This document shows positions 9,123 to 18,172 of a DNA stretch of 64,000 nucleotides, piece by piece (positions within the stretch are counted from its first letter, which is position 1; each line of letters begins with the position of its first letter). The notes under the pieces are model-generated. The model was not told the DNA's origin, made no database searches, and worked only from the letters and a program-made list of their open reading frames with translations. This stretch comes from Calothrix sp. C42_A2020_038. GTDB taxonomy: Bacteria; Cyanobacteriota; Cyanobacteriia; Cyanobacteriales; Nostocaceae. Where the stretch lies: contig JACYLQ010000007.1 of assembly GCA_015272395.1 (NCBI GenBank), positions 186,001-250,000 on the forward strand, given 5' to 3'. Both the position numbers and the translations under genes were made by a program.

Positions 9123-11315
9123 CTATTTGATAGTTTTAGTTATTGCTTCATGTTGAAGAAAAGTTTCTAGCGGTTGATATTCCTGTTCAAAGTAGTAGTA
9201 ACTATAAGGTTCATTATTAGGATTAACTCCATTTACTACCTGTCCGATGACATTCTGACCGGATTTCTCTAGAAGTTCGCGAGCAACGCTAGCATTAACA
9301 GAATCAACAACCCCAGGACGTACTACTAATAAAACACCATCAGCCATTTGACCGAGAATCGCAGCATCAGCTGCTGCATTTAATGAAGGAGCGTCAATAA
9401 TTACAAAATCATAGTAAGAAGCAAAACTTTCAATTAAGTTGGCCATGCGTTTAGAATCGAGAAGCGAAGCTGGAGAAGGAGGAACAACTCCTGAAGTTAA
9501 CACATCTAAATTATCCATCACTTTCTCAATCGCAGCCATAATTTCAGTTTGTCCAACTATGACATTACTGAGACCGTATTTGTTGGGTAATTCCCAAATT
9601 TGATGTTGAATTGGACGGTGCAAGTCTCCATCTACCAGCAAAACTTTACGCTCCATTTGAGCCATTGCTAAAGCCAGATTAGCTGCAACAGTAGATTTAC
9701 CTTCTTGAAAAACAGAGCTAGTAACAACAATCACTTTTAATTCTTTATCGGCACTTACAAACTTGAGATTAGCACGTAGCATTCGGTAAGCTTCGCTAAT
9801 GGGCGCGCGAGGAGTATCTCTAACAACAAGTTTAGGGATAGATGATTCTAACTCTTGATTACTGCGAAGAGATATTTTTGGCTTGCTTAAGGAGGGAATG
9901 ACCCCTAATAATGTTAACCCTAATAATTCCTTTGCTTCATCTACAGTCTTTATTGATTTATCTCTTGCTTCTAGAAGATACATAGTTCCCAAAGAAGCAA
10001 CTAGAGCGACTAAACCTGCAACATAGTAGAAACTACTACTAGAAAGTGCAGGTGTTTCAGGTGTTTGAGCTTTGGATATAATCCGAACATTACCTATACT
10101 TTGATTTTCCGCTATTCTACTTTCTTGCAATCTTTGTAGTAGAAGAGAATAAGTCGATTGAGCGGCTTGTAGTTTACGTTCTAATTCACGTTGTTGTTGC
10201 TCTAATTTTGGCAAATTTGTTAGTCTTTCTCGATAAGCATTTTCTGTATTTCTTAAAGTAGATAACTCGCTATTAAGTCCCAAGTATTGCGATTCTAATC
10301 TCACTAACTCTGTCGAAAGGTCTTGTTTCAACTGACCCAACTGTAATTTATTATCTACATTGAATGAAGTATTACCAGAAACCTCTTTAATTCTCTTTTG
10401 CAAAATTGCTTGCAAAGATTGTAACTTGCTCTCCAGTTTCATAATTTCTGGATGGGTATCCATGAGAACAGTACGTCTGTCCGCAAGTCGAGACTCTAAC
10501 TGCTGAATTTCTTTGACAATTTCCTGTACTCCTGCTGATTGACTAAGAGATGTCGTTATTACTGCTTCTTGGGATGACATTCCCAATCGTTCTCGGATAG
10601 CTTTTGACCGAGCATTGACATCAGCTAACTTAGATTTTCTATCGCTAATTTGTTTTTGTAAATCAGTAATTACTTCTACTGTCTTACTAGCTTCATCTTT
10701 CAGTTCAACTACTTTATTATTTTCTTTAAAATCACGCACTTCTGCTTCTAATTTGCGAACTATTAGTTCAGCTTTGGGTAACTGTTTTTCTAGAAACTTG
10801 CTCGCTGCTGATGCAGCTGCTCTGTGAGCAGATACATTGCTTTCTAAATAAACATTTAATAGCGTATTTACAACTCGTGAAGCAATTTTAGGGTCAATAT
10901 CTTTATAAGAAATTTTTAAAATATCAGTTTTTTGAATTTCATTAACAGTTAAATTTTCTAAAAATTCTTTTGGCTGTAAAGGTTTACCTTTTTCGTTTTT
11001 AAGCTGAAGTCTATTTATGGCTGTTTCTAAAACTTCGTGAGAGCGTATAACTTCTGCCTCTGTACTTAGAGGATTTGTTTTTTCTGCTAGAGGTGTTAAA
11101 TCTCCTATTTCTTTCCCTAAACCTGTTAGAGAAGAAGTGGTATTAATTTTTTGGAATCTTAGTGTTCCTTCTGCTACATAAATAGGTTTCCTCGTTATCA
11201 GCGCTAAAAATACTAGCATAAAAACTGGTGGGTATACGGCAACCCCAGAAAGCCAACGCCGCTTCAATATGAGCCAATATTTAGTCAAATCAAAAGATGA
11301 TGATTTTTCTTGCAT
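9123..11315 (-). CDS. polysaccharide co-polymerase and BY-kinase (Wzc/CpsCD type)
   Basis: This inner-membrane protein controls chain length and couples export through cyclic tyrosine phosphorylation. It has an N-terminal Wzz domain with a first membrane helix (about 27-45), a long periplasmic coiled coil (about 165-400), and a GNVR-like segment with a second helix (about 428-448). The cytoplasmic kinase shows Walker A SSVFQEGKST (about 533-542), Walker A' VLLVDGDLHRP and Walker B FVIIDAPS. The C-terminus carries a tyrosine cluster (PYSYYYFEQEY), the expected autophosphorylation site. Start: an upstream TTG would add 5 residues, and the ATG is preferred (730 residues). No outer-membrane Wza gene lies in the window. 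Confidence 0.93.
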   Translation of the reverse strand: MQEKSSSFDLTKYWLILKRRWLSGVAVYPPVFMLVFLALITRKPIYVAEGTLRFQKINTTSSLTGLGKEIGDLTPLAEKTNPLSTEAEVIRSHEVLETAINRLQLKNEKGKPLQPKEFLENLTVNEIQKTDILKISYKDIDPKIASRVVNTLLNVYLESNVSAHRAAASAASKFLEKQLPKAELIVRKLEAEVRDFKENNKVVELKDEASKTVEVITDLQKQISDRKSKLADVNARSKAIRERLGMSSQEAVITTSLSQSAGVQEIVKEIQQLESRLADRRTVLMDTHPEIMKLESKLQSLQAILQKRIKEVSGNTSFNVDNKLQLGQLKQDLSTELVRLESQYLGLNSELSTLRNTENAYRERLTNLPKLEQQQRELERKLQAAQSTYSLLLQRLQESRIAENQSIGNVRIISKAQTPETPALSSSSFYYVAGLVALVASLGTMYLLEARDKSIKTVDEAKELLGLTLLGVIPSLSKPKISLRSNQELESSIPKLVVRDTPRAPISEAYRMLRANLKFVSADKELKVIVVTSSVFQEGKSTVAANLALAMAQMERKVLLVDGDLHRPIQHQIWELPNKYGLSNVIVGQTEIMAAIEKVMDNLDVLTSGVVPPSPASLLDSKRMANLIESFASYYDFVIIDAPSLNAAADAAILGQMADGVLLVVRPGVVDSVNASVARELLEKSGQNVIGQVVNGVNPNNEPYSYYYFEQEYQPLETFLQHEAITKTIK

Positions 11316-11406
11316 AACATTATTACCCAACTTTTATACAAAATGAATGAAATCTAAAATCTGGTAAGATTTACTTAGTTACAGCAGTTTTTAGGTTGCG
11401 CTCTTA

Positions 11407-11438
11407 TACATAAATTAAAATTAAACTGTTGTGGAGTG
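11407..11438 (-). repeat. 32-bp dispersed repeat, copy 2
   Basis: This is the inverted-orientation partner of 843-874, with 30 of 32 bases identical. It lies in the 266-base gap upstream of the Wzc-like gene, downstream of the aminotransferase gene. Confidence 0.6.
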
Positions 11439-11581
11439 AGCAGAGAGTGCCCGTTCAACTATATTTATCCAACTTGAAATTTGCTGTAAATTAGTAAAAT
11501 GTTGGTTGAAATCTAAATAAATTATTCTTGAAAACTACACTTATGTGTATATAATGCTGCTAAATAAGATGAAAATTATCT

Positions 11582-12724
11582 TTAACTAGACTTTGATGGC
11601 GAGTAAACACTCAATATTGCGTCAATTACTCGCTCTAGGTCTGCATCTGTAAGGTTAGAGCCAGAAGGTAAGCAAAGACCGCGCGCAAATAAATCTTCTG
11701 CAACTTCACCACCAACACATTCACACTCAGCAAATACAGGCTGTAGATGTAACGGTTTCCATACTGGACGAGTTTCTATTTGCTGCTTGGCTAATGCGAT
11801 TCTAATTTGCTCTGTGTCTGCACCAAAGATTTCTGGATCGATTGTTAGACAAGTTAGCCAGCGAGTGCAGTTACCATAACTTGCTTCTGGCATAAATGCG
11901 ACCCCTGGTAGCTTACCTAAAGCTGACGAGTAAACTTCATAGTTACGGCGCCTAGCTGCGACTCGGTCGTTTAGCACTAGTAACTGACCCCGACCAATAC
12001 CAGCTAACACATTACTAAGGCGATAATTATAACCAATCTCAGAATGTTGGTAGTAGGGGGCTGGGTCGCGCGCTTGGGTTGCTAAAAATTTGGCTTTTGC
12101 TATCAACTCTCGGTCATCACAAACTAGCATTCCACCACCGGATGTAGTAATAATTTTGTTACCATTAAACGAGTAGATACCAAACTTACCAAAAGTTCCA
12201 GGTGTACGCCCTTTGTAAGTAGCACCCAAAGCTTCAGCCGCATCTTCAATCAAAGGAATACCATACTGATCGCAAACTTTCATGATCGGATCAATGTCAG
12301 CACATTGACCATATAAATGCACTAGTACTACTGCTTTCGGTAACTTGCCGATACGGTCGCGCTGCTCTAATGCTTCCCGTAACAAGTCTGGATTCATATT
12401 CCAAGAAGTGCGATCGCTATCGATGAATACTGGTTTTGCCCCAAGATAAGTAATAGGGTTAGCGCTAGCAGCAAATGTGAGAGTGGAGCAAATGACCTCA
12501 TCGCCATACCCAATACCTATTAACTTTAACGCCAGATGCAAAGCTGCCGTACCAGAACTGACAGCAGCAGCATAAGATGCACCTGTTACTTGACAAAATT
12601 CTTGCTCAAATGCCTCTAAATGGGGGCCGACAGGAGCAATCCAATTTGTCTCAAAAGCTTCTTTTACAAACTCTTGCTCACGCTCACCCATATGAGGAGT
12701 GGACAGAAGAATTGGTTTTTTCAT
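11582..12724 (-). CDS. DegT/DnrJ/EryC1/StrS sugar aminotransferase (PglE-like)
   Basis: This PLP enzyme is expected to aminate a 4-keto-6-deoxy nucleotide sugar. It shows SSGTAALHLAL (cofactor phosphate site), LVHLYGQCADIDPI, IEDAAEALG (Asp binding the pyridine nitrogen) and the catalytic lysine in SFNGNKIITTSGGGM (Lys190). The N-terminus ILLSTPHMGEREQEFV matches the PglE/EpsN-like subgroup. Start: a longer frame reaches 12763, but the homologue-like N-terminus begins at MKKPILL, so 12724 is chosen (380 residues). Together with the CapD-type dehydratase at 24536 it would make a UDP-4-amino-4,6-dideoxy sugar. Context supports the role; the exact sugar is not shown. Confidence 0.9.
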   Translation of the reverse strand: MKKPILLSTPHMGEREQEFVKEAFETNWIAPVGPHLEAFEQEFCQVTGASYAAAVSSGTAALHLALKLIGIGYGDEVICSTLTFAASANPITYLGAKPVFIDSDRTSWNMNPDLLREALEQRDRIGKLPKAVVLVHLYGQCADIDPIMKVCDQYGIPLIEDAAEALGATYKGRTPGTFGKFGIYSFNGNKIITTSGGGMLVCDDRELIAKAKFLATQARDPAPYYQHSEIGYNYRLSNVLAGIGRGQLLVLNDRVAARRRNYEVYSSALGKLPGVAFMPEASYGNCTRWLTCLTIDPEIFGADTEQIRIALAKQQIETRPVWKPLHLQPVFAECECVGGEVAEDLFARGLCLPSGSNLTDADLERVIDAILSVYSPSKSS

Positions 12725-12818
12725 TTTTTTATGATTTTTTATTATTTTGTACAAACGACACACAATATCTCAGTACTTATTGACATGATACACCCTTTAA
12801 AATTTTGTTAAATTTTAA

Positions 12819-13907
12819 CTAAACACTGCTGCGATATGCTGGGAAAAATTGACTTTCGAGCAATTTTTCAACTGTGATATTTAAAGCTTTTGCTTTTAAG
12901 CTAGCTAAATAAAAGTATTTTTCTTCATCTATTATTAATCGCAGTGTGAAAAAATTATGACGCATTCTAGAAAAGCCTGATTTAAATTCATAAAGGCTAT
13001 TTTTTGTTCCGCCAAGTCCTCCTCCCAAATGCAATAATTTATTACCACGTTCTTTTGCCCAAAGAGTAACGAAATTAGTTTCTAATGAGCTTGGAGAAAG
13101 TTTAAGATACTCAGTTTTTGTTCCCCCAAATAGAGCTTGAACGATGCCATTATATTCAGCATATAAACCAGCTGATAGTATTTCTTCTCGATTCTCCACT
13201 ATACACAAATGTAGCTTATCTCCTAATATTTTTTTCAAGTTGACACAGTATTGTTGATTAAAATCATAATATACATCAATTGCTCCTACACGCTGCATTG
13301 TTTCTTCATATATATCTATAAAATCATCAATATAATCTAATAAATTCACCATTCTAGCAGTTAAGCCGTTTTTTTTGCACTTATTAATTTTATTTCTCCT
13401 ATCGGGTTTTGTATGATTCCATAATTGTGCTTCTGATAGTGTTAAGTCAATAGATACAGTTTCTCCGTTATTTGTAAAAGTATTAGGTGGAAACACATCT
13501 ATAATTTTTTCATTAATGATTGGATGTAGTCTAAAAAAGGCTGAACATACTCCCTTTTCTTTTAGCGAGTACTTGAACTCCATGATTGCTCTTTTTACAA
13601 AATCAGGCGCCTTAAGGGCAGAGTCACTTAACAAAATTCCTGGATATCCGTAGGGCGACACGATATCAAAAAAATCTGTTACTTTGTTACATATGTCATT
13701 ACAATCTCGCAATAAATAAGGAGCAAAAAATATTTTGTTTCCATCTCTAAATATAATAGATTCTGGAATTGTATTACTTCTACTTGCTTCTAGTCTAAAA
13801 TAGTCAGGTAAATGATAAAAATCATGATTTATTTTCTGTAGAGTGTATATCCATAAATCATGAGATGCATTGATTACTTCAATTTCAGGGGTTATACTAC
13901 AAAGCAT
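12819..13907 (-). CDS. FemAB/GNAT-like transferase, paralogue A
   Basis: This 362-residue cytosolic protein resembles the BioF2-like/Acetyltransf_6 group, which relates to FemAB aminoacyl transferases and is frequent in exopolysaccharide loci. Family-like segments are SPYGYPGILL (about 87), CSAFFRLHPI (about 124), a basic DRRNKINKCKKNG stretch (about 172), ETMQRVGA and KERGNKLLHLGGGLGG (about 291). The last segment matches the C-terminal GNAT-fold signature. It is a clear paralogue of the next gene upstream (14077-15141). It may acylate or aminoacylate a sugar precursor. The substrate cannot be determined. Confidence 0.75.
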   Translation of the reverse strand: MLCSITPEIEVINASHDLWIYTLQKINHDFYHLPDYFRLEASRSNTIPESIIFRDGNKIFFAPYLLRDCNDICNKVTDFFDIVSPYGYPGILLSDSALKAPDFVKRAIMEFKYSLKEKGVCSAFFRLHPIINEKIIDVFPPNTFTNNGETVSIDLTLSEAQLWNHTKPDRRNKINKCKKNGLTARMVNLLDYIDDFIDIYEETMQRVGAIDVYYDFNQQYCVNLKKILGDKLHLCIVENREEILSAGLYAEYNGIVQALFGGTKTEYLKLSPSSLETNFVTLWAKERGNKLLHLGGGLGGTKNSLYEFKSGFSRMRHNFFTLRLIIDEEKYFYLASLKAKALNITVEKLLESQFFPAYRSSV

Positions 13908-14076
13908 TTAGATACTCCTGTCGTTTGACTTAAGTTAGATTTTCATTTAAACCATCTTTGTAGAGAAATTCAATATTTTTGTATAGAAATCAAAGAGTGA
14001 AAACAGAACAAATATCATCAAAGATTATTAAATTTCTATTTACCTCTTTAATTTTTCTATATAGATTATATTATTG

Positions 14077-15141
14077 TTAAAAACGATATGCTGGGAAAAA
14101 AGTTGAGTTAAAAAGCTGGCTTGGGTCTAAGTTTAAAGATTTCGCTCTCAATTTAACCAAATCATCATATATTTCTTCATTCGTAATTAATGAAAAAGTC
14201 ATGAAGTTATGTCTAATCTTAGAAAAACCAGCTTTGAATTCATAGAGACTATCTTTAGCACTTCCAACACCTCCTCCCAAATGAAATAGTTTATTTCCGC
14301 GCTCTTTTGCCCAGTATCTAACATAGTCAAGCATCAATTTACTTGGCGCCTGTTTCAAGAACTTATTTCTAGTTCCCGACAAATGAAACTGAACAATACC
14401 GCAACACTCAGTAAATAAACCCGCACAAGTGATTTGCCCTTCCCACTCAACTACGCACAAGTGTATCTTGTCTGCTAGTGAAGCAAGCTTAAGGAAGTAA
14501 TTGTAGTCAAAATAGTATGAATTACTTGCACCGACACGGTTCATCGTTTCTTCATAAATTTCAATAAATTCATCAATATATTCTTGGAAGGAAACCATTT
14601 TAGCTATCATTCCTGCACGCTTACACCAGTTAATTTTCGTTCGGTGGTCATTCCGTGTTTGCTGCCATATTTCCGCGTTCGTTATCTCCACATTTACAGA
14701 AACAGTTTCCCCATGCACTCTACACGAGTTAGAATCTAAAAGCTGATCAAAATCTTTATTTAATATCGGATGCAAACGGAAAAAAGCAGAACATACTTTT
14801 TTATCCCTAAAAGTAGATTTCATGCTGGCAATTGCATGATTGAGAAACTCTGGTGAATTACGTGCTGCTTGATTTAACAAAATACCTGGGTAGCCATAAG
14901 GAGATGTCACATCAAATATTTCTGATTCTAATTGAGTATCAAATAGTTCATGACATCTTCGTAGTAAGTAGGGTAGAAAAAATATTTTCTCACCATCAAT
15001 TATCAAAATTGCCTCTGGATGACTATTAGTTCTTTGAGATTCTAGAATGACGTATTCAGGCAAGTGATAAATATCGTGACGTATGAGTTGCAAAATTTCT
15101 ATCCAAGTTGGACTTTGAACTTCCAGTATTTGAGTATTCAT
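14077..15141 (-). CDS. FemAB/GNAT-like transferase, paralogue B
   Basis: This 354-residue tandem paralogue of the gene at 12819 has the same segment order. It shows HLPEYVILESQR, SPYGYPGILL, CSAFFRLHPI, ETMNRVGA and KERGNKLFHLGGGVGS; both proteins also end in FFPAYR. Start: a TTG would add 3 residues, and the ATG at MNTQILEV is preferred. The 170-base gap to paralogue A is AT-rich. Duplication followed by divergence suggests two related acyl or aminoacyl substitutions on the polymer, which is an inference. Confidence 0.75.
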   Translation of the reverse strand: MNTQILEVQSPTWIEILQLIRHDIYHLPEYVILESQRTNSHPEAILIIDGEKIFFLPYLLRRCHELFDTQLESEIFDVTSPYGYPGILLNQAARNSPEFLNHAIASMKSTFRDKKVCSAFFRLHPILNKDFDQLLDSNSCRVHGETVSVNVEITNAEIWQQTRNDHRTKINWCKRAGMIAKMVSFQEYIDEFIEIYEETMNRVGASNSYYFDYNYFLKLASLADKIHLCVVEWEGQITCAGLFTECCGIVQFHLSGTRNKFLKQAPSKLMLDYVRYWAKERGNKLFHLGGGVGSAKDSLYEFKAGFSKIRHNFMTFSLITNEEIYDDLVKLRAKSLNLDPSQLFNSTFFPAYRF

Positions 15142-15283
15142 AAAAAACAATATTTTCTTAATTTGGTAATAGTTTTAGTAGTTCCTCTGCCAGAACTTCG
15201 GTAAGTAATTTCATTTTTAATTCCATCTGCAGCAGTAACATATGGTAAATCTGAAAAAAGATAGAACATATTATTTGATTGGG

Positions 15284-15946
15284 TTAGAAAATCTGCCTAA
15301 TTGAATAAAAGGCTTCAGCAGCGTATCGATTAACAGTACTACCGCGTACAGTTGCTAATGCCCTAATGGTTTCCTCGGAACGCTCATCTGGAAATCGTTT
15401 AATCTGTGATGCATAAGCTTGCATAGCTTCAAGTTTTGTTTCCAAATAAGCAGAAATGTCTATAAATGTATTTGGAACAAAATTTGGTGCTAAATAAGGA
15501 GCATTCCAATTTGTTTCTGAGAGGGTTTCGTAAGCGTATATAGTTTTTGGGGTAAAAGGACTATTTGGTCTTGCAGCTACTAGAGATGACAGAAATACTC
15601 TTTGGTGGTCGATGTGGATATCTCCTACAAAGGGAACAAAAAGTATATCCGGTTGAAATTTCTTAATTACATCAAATATCTGTTTATTAACATTACGATG
15701 AGGTATAGTATCTAGCCTTGCTGCTGGGAATGAAAGAAATATCGTCTCTTTAACACCCAAAATTTTATGAGCAGCTAAAGCTTCTTTTTGGTCTTGAATT
15801 CGCTCCTCATCTTGGTAATCTGGTGGAAAACCTTGAGCAACTATCACAACATAAATTTCTGCTCCTTCCGAAGCATATCTGGCAATTGTACCTCCCACTC
15901 CTAAAACTTCATCATCTCCGTGAGGTGCTACTACTAAAATCTTCAT
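15284..15946 (-). CDS. PIG-L family deacetylase
   Basis: This 220-residue zinc-dependent LmbE/PIG-L fold enzyme removes acetyl groups from N-acetylated sugars. The N-terminal metal motif is APHGDDE (7-13; the family usually has PHPDDE, so Gly replaces Pro), followed by GVGGTIARYA. The third metal ligand is in GDIHIDHQRV (about 106). Length is typical. GGAG lies 9 bases before the ATG. Within this locus it could deacetylate a lipid-linked or nucleotide sugar before the FemAB/GNAT-like genes re-acylate the free amine. That is inferred from gene order. Confidence 0.88.
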   Translation of the reverse strand: MKILVVAPHGDDEVLGVGGTIARYASEGAEIYVVIVAQGFPPDYQDEERIQDQKEALAAHKILGVKETIFLSFPAARLDTIPHRNVNKQIFDVIKKFQPDILFVPFVGDIHIDHQRVFLSSLVAARPNSPFTPKTIYAYETLSETNWNAPYLAPNFVPNTFIDISAYLETKLEAMQAYASQIKRFPDERSEETIRALATVRGSTVNRYAAEAFYSIRQIF

Positions 15947-15974
15947 TTTGTAAAACTCCTTTTTTTGATCCGCC

Positions 15975-15999
15975 TAACCCCCCTTAAAAAAGGGGGTTA
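15975..15999 (-). repeat. CCCCC/GGGGG palindromic repeat or attenuator hairpin
   Basis: An 8-base stem (TAACCCCC at 15975-15982, GGGGGTTA at 15992-15999) has an A/T-rich loop. It is placed between the sugar transferase and PIG-L genes. It matches the small CCCCCTT...AAGGGGG dispersed palindromes of filamentous cyanobacteria, and a relative is inside a gene at 30153-30179. Confidence 0.55.
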
Positions 16000-16041
16000 A
16001 GAGCGTAAGTCCTGATATATACGGCAATAGTCTTGTATCTT

Positions 16042-16737
16042 TTACTTTAAAGTCTTAATGAGAGTGCTATTTCTGACAATATCATAACTCTTAGGACGTA
16101 TACTCGCTTCAAAACTTCTTGCTCTCATTAGGGCTTTTTCATTTCGGAACTCTCCCCAAGTAATTACTGCAAAAGTTTTAATTAATATGAAAAGATCTAA
16201 CCACAGCGACCAATTCTTTAAATACCAGATATCTAAACAAATGCGTTCTTCCCAAGTTAGTTCGTTGTTTCCGTTGACTTGGTGCCAACCAGTCATACCA
16301 GGAGTATCGAGAAGTCTACATTTTTGGAAATCATCATACTCTTCTACTTGTTCTGGAATAGTTGGTCGTGGTCCAACAAAGCTCATTTCACCTTTCAGAA
16401 TATTCCAAAATTGTAAGATTTCGTCTAATCGACTTTTTCGCAAAAATTCACCTAAAGCAGTTATTCTGTCCTCGTCTGGTAAAAGATAACCTTTGCTGTC
16501 ACGGGCATTAGTCATGGTGCGAAATTTATAGATAGTAAAAAGGTCGCCATTTTTACCCGCGCGAACTTGTGTAAAAACCACAGGGCTACCCATTTTAAAA
16601 TAGATCGCAATTGCGATCACAACAGAAACAGGTACAAAAAAAGCTAGAGCAATAGCAGCTGCTATTTTATCAAATATGATTTTAATGATTTTACTCAAGG
16701 GTTTTTTGGGGATTAGAAATAAAGTCTTAGCGTCCAT
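16042..16737 (-). CDS. initiating sugar-1-phosphate transferase (PglC/WcaJ C-terminal type)
   Basis: This 231-residue monotopic membrane enzyme transfers a sugar phosphate from a nucleotide sugar to undecaprenyl phosphate, the first step of repeat-unit assembly. One hydrophobic segment (about 25-47) precedes the core: GSPVVFTQVRAG, YKFRTM, the catalytic Asp-Glu in SRLDEILQFWNIL, and SFVGPRP. It lacks the large N-terminal multi-helix domain of WbaP/WcaJ, so it is PglC-like, consistent with a bacillosamine- or QuiNAc4N-type first sugar. A C-terminal extension of about 30 residues is not recognised. Confidence 0.92.
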   Translation of the reverse strand: MDAKTLFLIPKKPLSKIIKIIFDKIAAAIALAFFVPVSVVIAIAIYFKMGSPVVFTQVRAGKNGDLFTIYKFRTMTNARDSKGYLLPDEDRITALGEFLRKSRLDEILQFWNILKGEMSFVGPRPTIPEQVEEYDDFQKCRLLDTPGMTGWHQVNGNNELTWEERICLDIWYLKNWSLWLDLFILIKTFAVITWGEFRNEKALMRARSFEASIRPKSYDIVRNSTLIKTLK

Positions 16738-16807
16738 AATTCAACACCTAGTACTCGCAAAATTTTATGAAGAAGAATTTTTCCAGAGTTATTTACAACT
16801 GAAAGAC

Positions 16808-17962
16808 CTAACAATGAACAAGTGGAGTTTGCATAACATCGGCATACAAACTTTCATGAAGCTTGATGATGTGGCGTACACCGTAATTAACCATGCGCTC
16901 TTTTCCACGTTTTGCCGTTTCCCTAGCTGCTTCTGGATTATCTACTACCCAAGCCATAGCAGCAGCGAATCCCTTTATATCTCCCACCGGAACTATTAAT
17001 CCACATCCATCTGCCAGCAAATCCCTAATTCCACGACTATCGGCGCCGATAACAGGTATTTCTAAGCACAATGATTCCATTACACTTCTTGCCAATCCTT
17101 CCCGTTCAGAAGCCATGATTGTAGCAACGGAGGCGCCCATTAAGATTGGCATATCAGAGCGAAACCCTAGAAAATGTACTTGTTTTTGGATGCCTAAATT
17201 TGCAGCAAGGGTCTTCATATCCTCCATTAATGGACCTGTGCCAGCAAACGCCAAATGTACATTCGATCTACCGAGTTCAGCCAAAGCTCTAAGCATATCT
17301 TGATGACGTTTTCTTGGATTAAACTCAGCACTAGCTAAAATCATTGCATCCTCTGGTTCAAGTCCAAGCTCCTGACGTACCTGTTGAATATCGGCAGTAG
17401 AAATTTGATTTGAATTGTAATAATTCAAATCCACTCCGATTCCAGGCATATAGTAAAGTCTTTCAGGAGAAATTAAACGATGATGCTTGGCTGCTTCTTC
17501 GTCTTCTCGATTTATGACTACCATGTAGTCTGTCCAAGGAGCAGCAATTTTTTCCAAAGCCAGGAAAATTAAATTTTTGATGAATTTGTTTCCACGATAG
17601 AAGTTGAAACCATGAACTGTATAAACCAGTTTCGGTTTGGGTTTGTGTTTGAGACGACTTAAGGCTAATCTGGTAACAAATGCTGCGATGGCAGTATGTA
17701 CATGGACTATGTCATACTCTTGCTTTTCTAATACTTGCAGAATTTGTCGGGGTGCAACAATTAAGTTCTGCAAATCTAAAGGACTGCGTGAAAACTCTAC
17801 ATCCCAAATATTGTCAAAATTTTCTACGCATTCAGGCATTGCAGAAGTTTCCAGTGACATCGCGTCCATCTGCCAACCTCTTTTGCGAAAGTGTTGAGCA
17901 AATGGTAACAAGAAGCCAGTGATAGTAATTGGAACCGTGGCTACGGTTAAAAGTTTTTTCAT
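16808..17962 (-). CDS. glycosyltransferase family 4
   Basis: This 384-residue GT-B enzyme is expected to add a sugar to the lipid-linked repeat unit. The acceptor-side domain starts TVATVPITITGFLLPFAQHF. The linker/donor domain shows ASAEFNPRKRHQDMLRAL and FAGTGPLMEDM. The donor site is SEREGLARSVMESLC, with the EX7E-type acidic pair (Glu at EREGL and MESLC). The C-terminus is normal. Sugar specificity is not readable. It lies 71 bases upstream of the initiating transferase gene and is probably in the same operon. Confidence 0.88.
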   Translation of the reverse strand: MKKLLTVATVPITITGFLLPFAQHFRKRGWQMDAMSLETSAMPECVENFDNIWDVEFSRSPLDLQNLIVAPRQILQVLEKQEYDIVHVHTAIAAFVTRLALSRLKHKPKPKLVYTVHGFNFYRGNKFIKNLIFLALEKIAAPWTDYMVVINREDEEAAKHHRLISPERLYYMPGIGVDLNYYNSNQISTADIQQVRQELGLEPEDAMILASAEFNPRKRHQDMLRALAELGRSNVHLAFAGTGPLMEDMKTLAANLGIQKQVHFLGFRSDMPILMGASVATIMASEREGLARSVMESLCLEIPVIGADSRGIRDLLADGCGLIVPVGDIKGFAAAMAWVVDNPEAARETAKRGKERMVNYGVRHIIKLHESLYADVMQTPLVHC

Positions 17963-18075
17963 TTTTTTACCTTATCTGCTGCTATATCCGTCGTTTTTGT
18001 AAATTCTGTAGTTTATACAGCTAATACTTGCGATCTTTGGCGTATTCGCTAACTAATACGATTTTGGATTTGTTG

Positions 18076-18145
18076 TGCGACAATGAATGGATTTTAGATT
18101 TAAAAATGCTTACACAGTAATATTTCTCAAAATCTATCTGTCGCA
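18076..18145. mobile_element. MITE-like repeat, copy 1 (TGCGACA termini)
   Basis: This 70-base element is bounded by inverted termini TGCGACA/TGTCGCA. A second, inverted copy of 63 bases lies at 36779-36841. The terminal 15-20 bases and the internal AATGCTTACAC block match. There is no coding capacity. It sits in the gap between two glycosyltransferase genes. Confidence 0.65.
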
Positions 18146-18172
18146 TTTATTTTTACAATTGGTCTAATTTAC

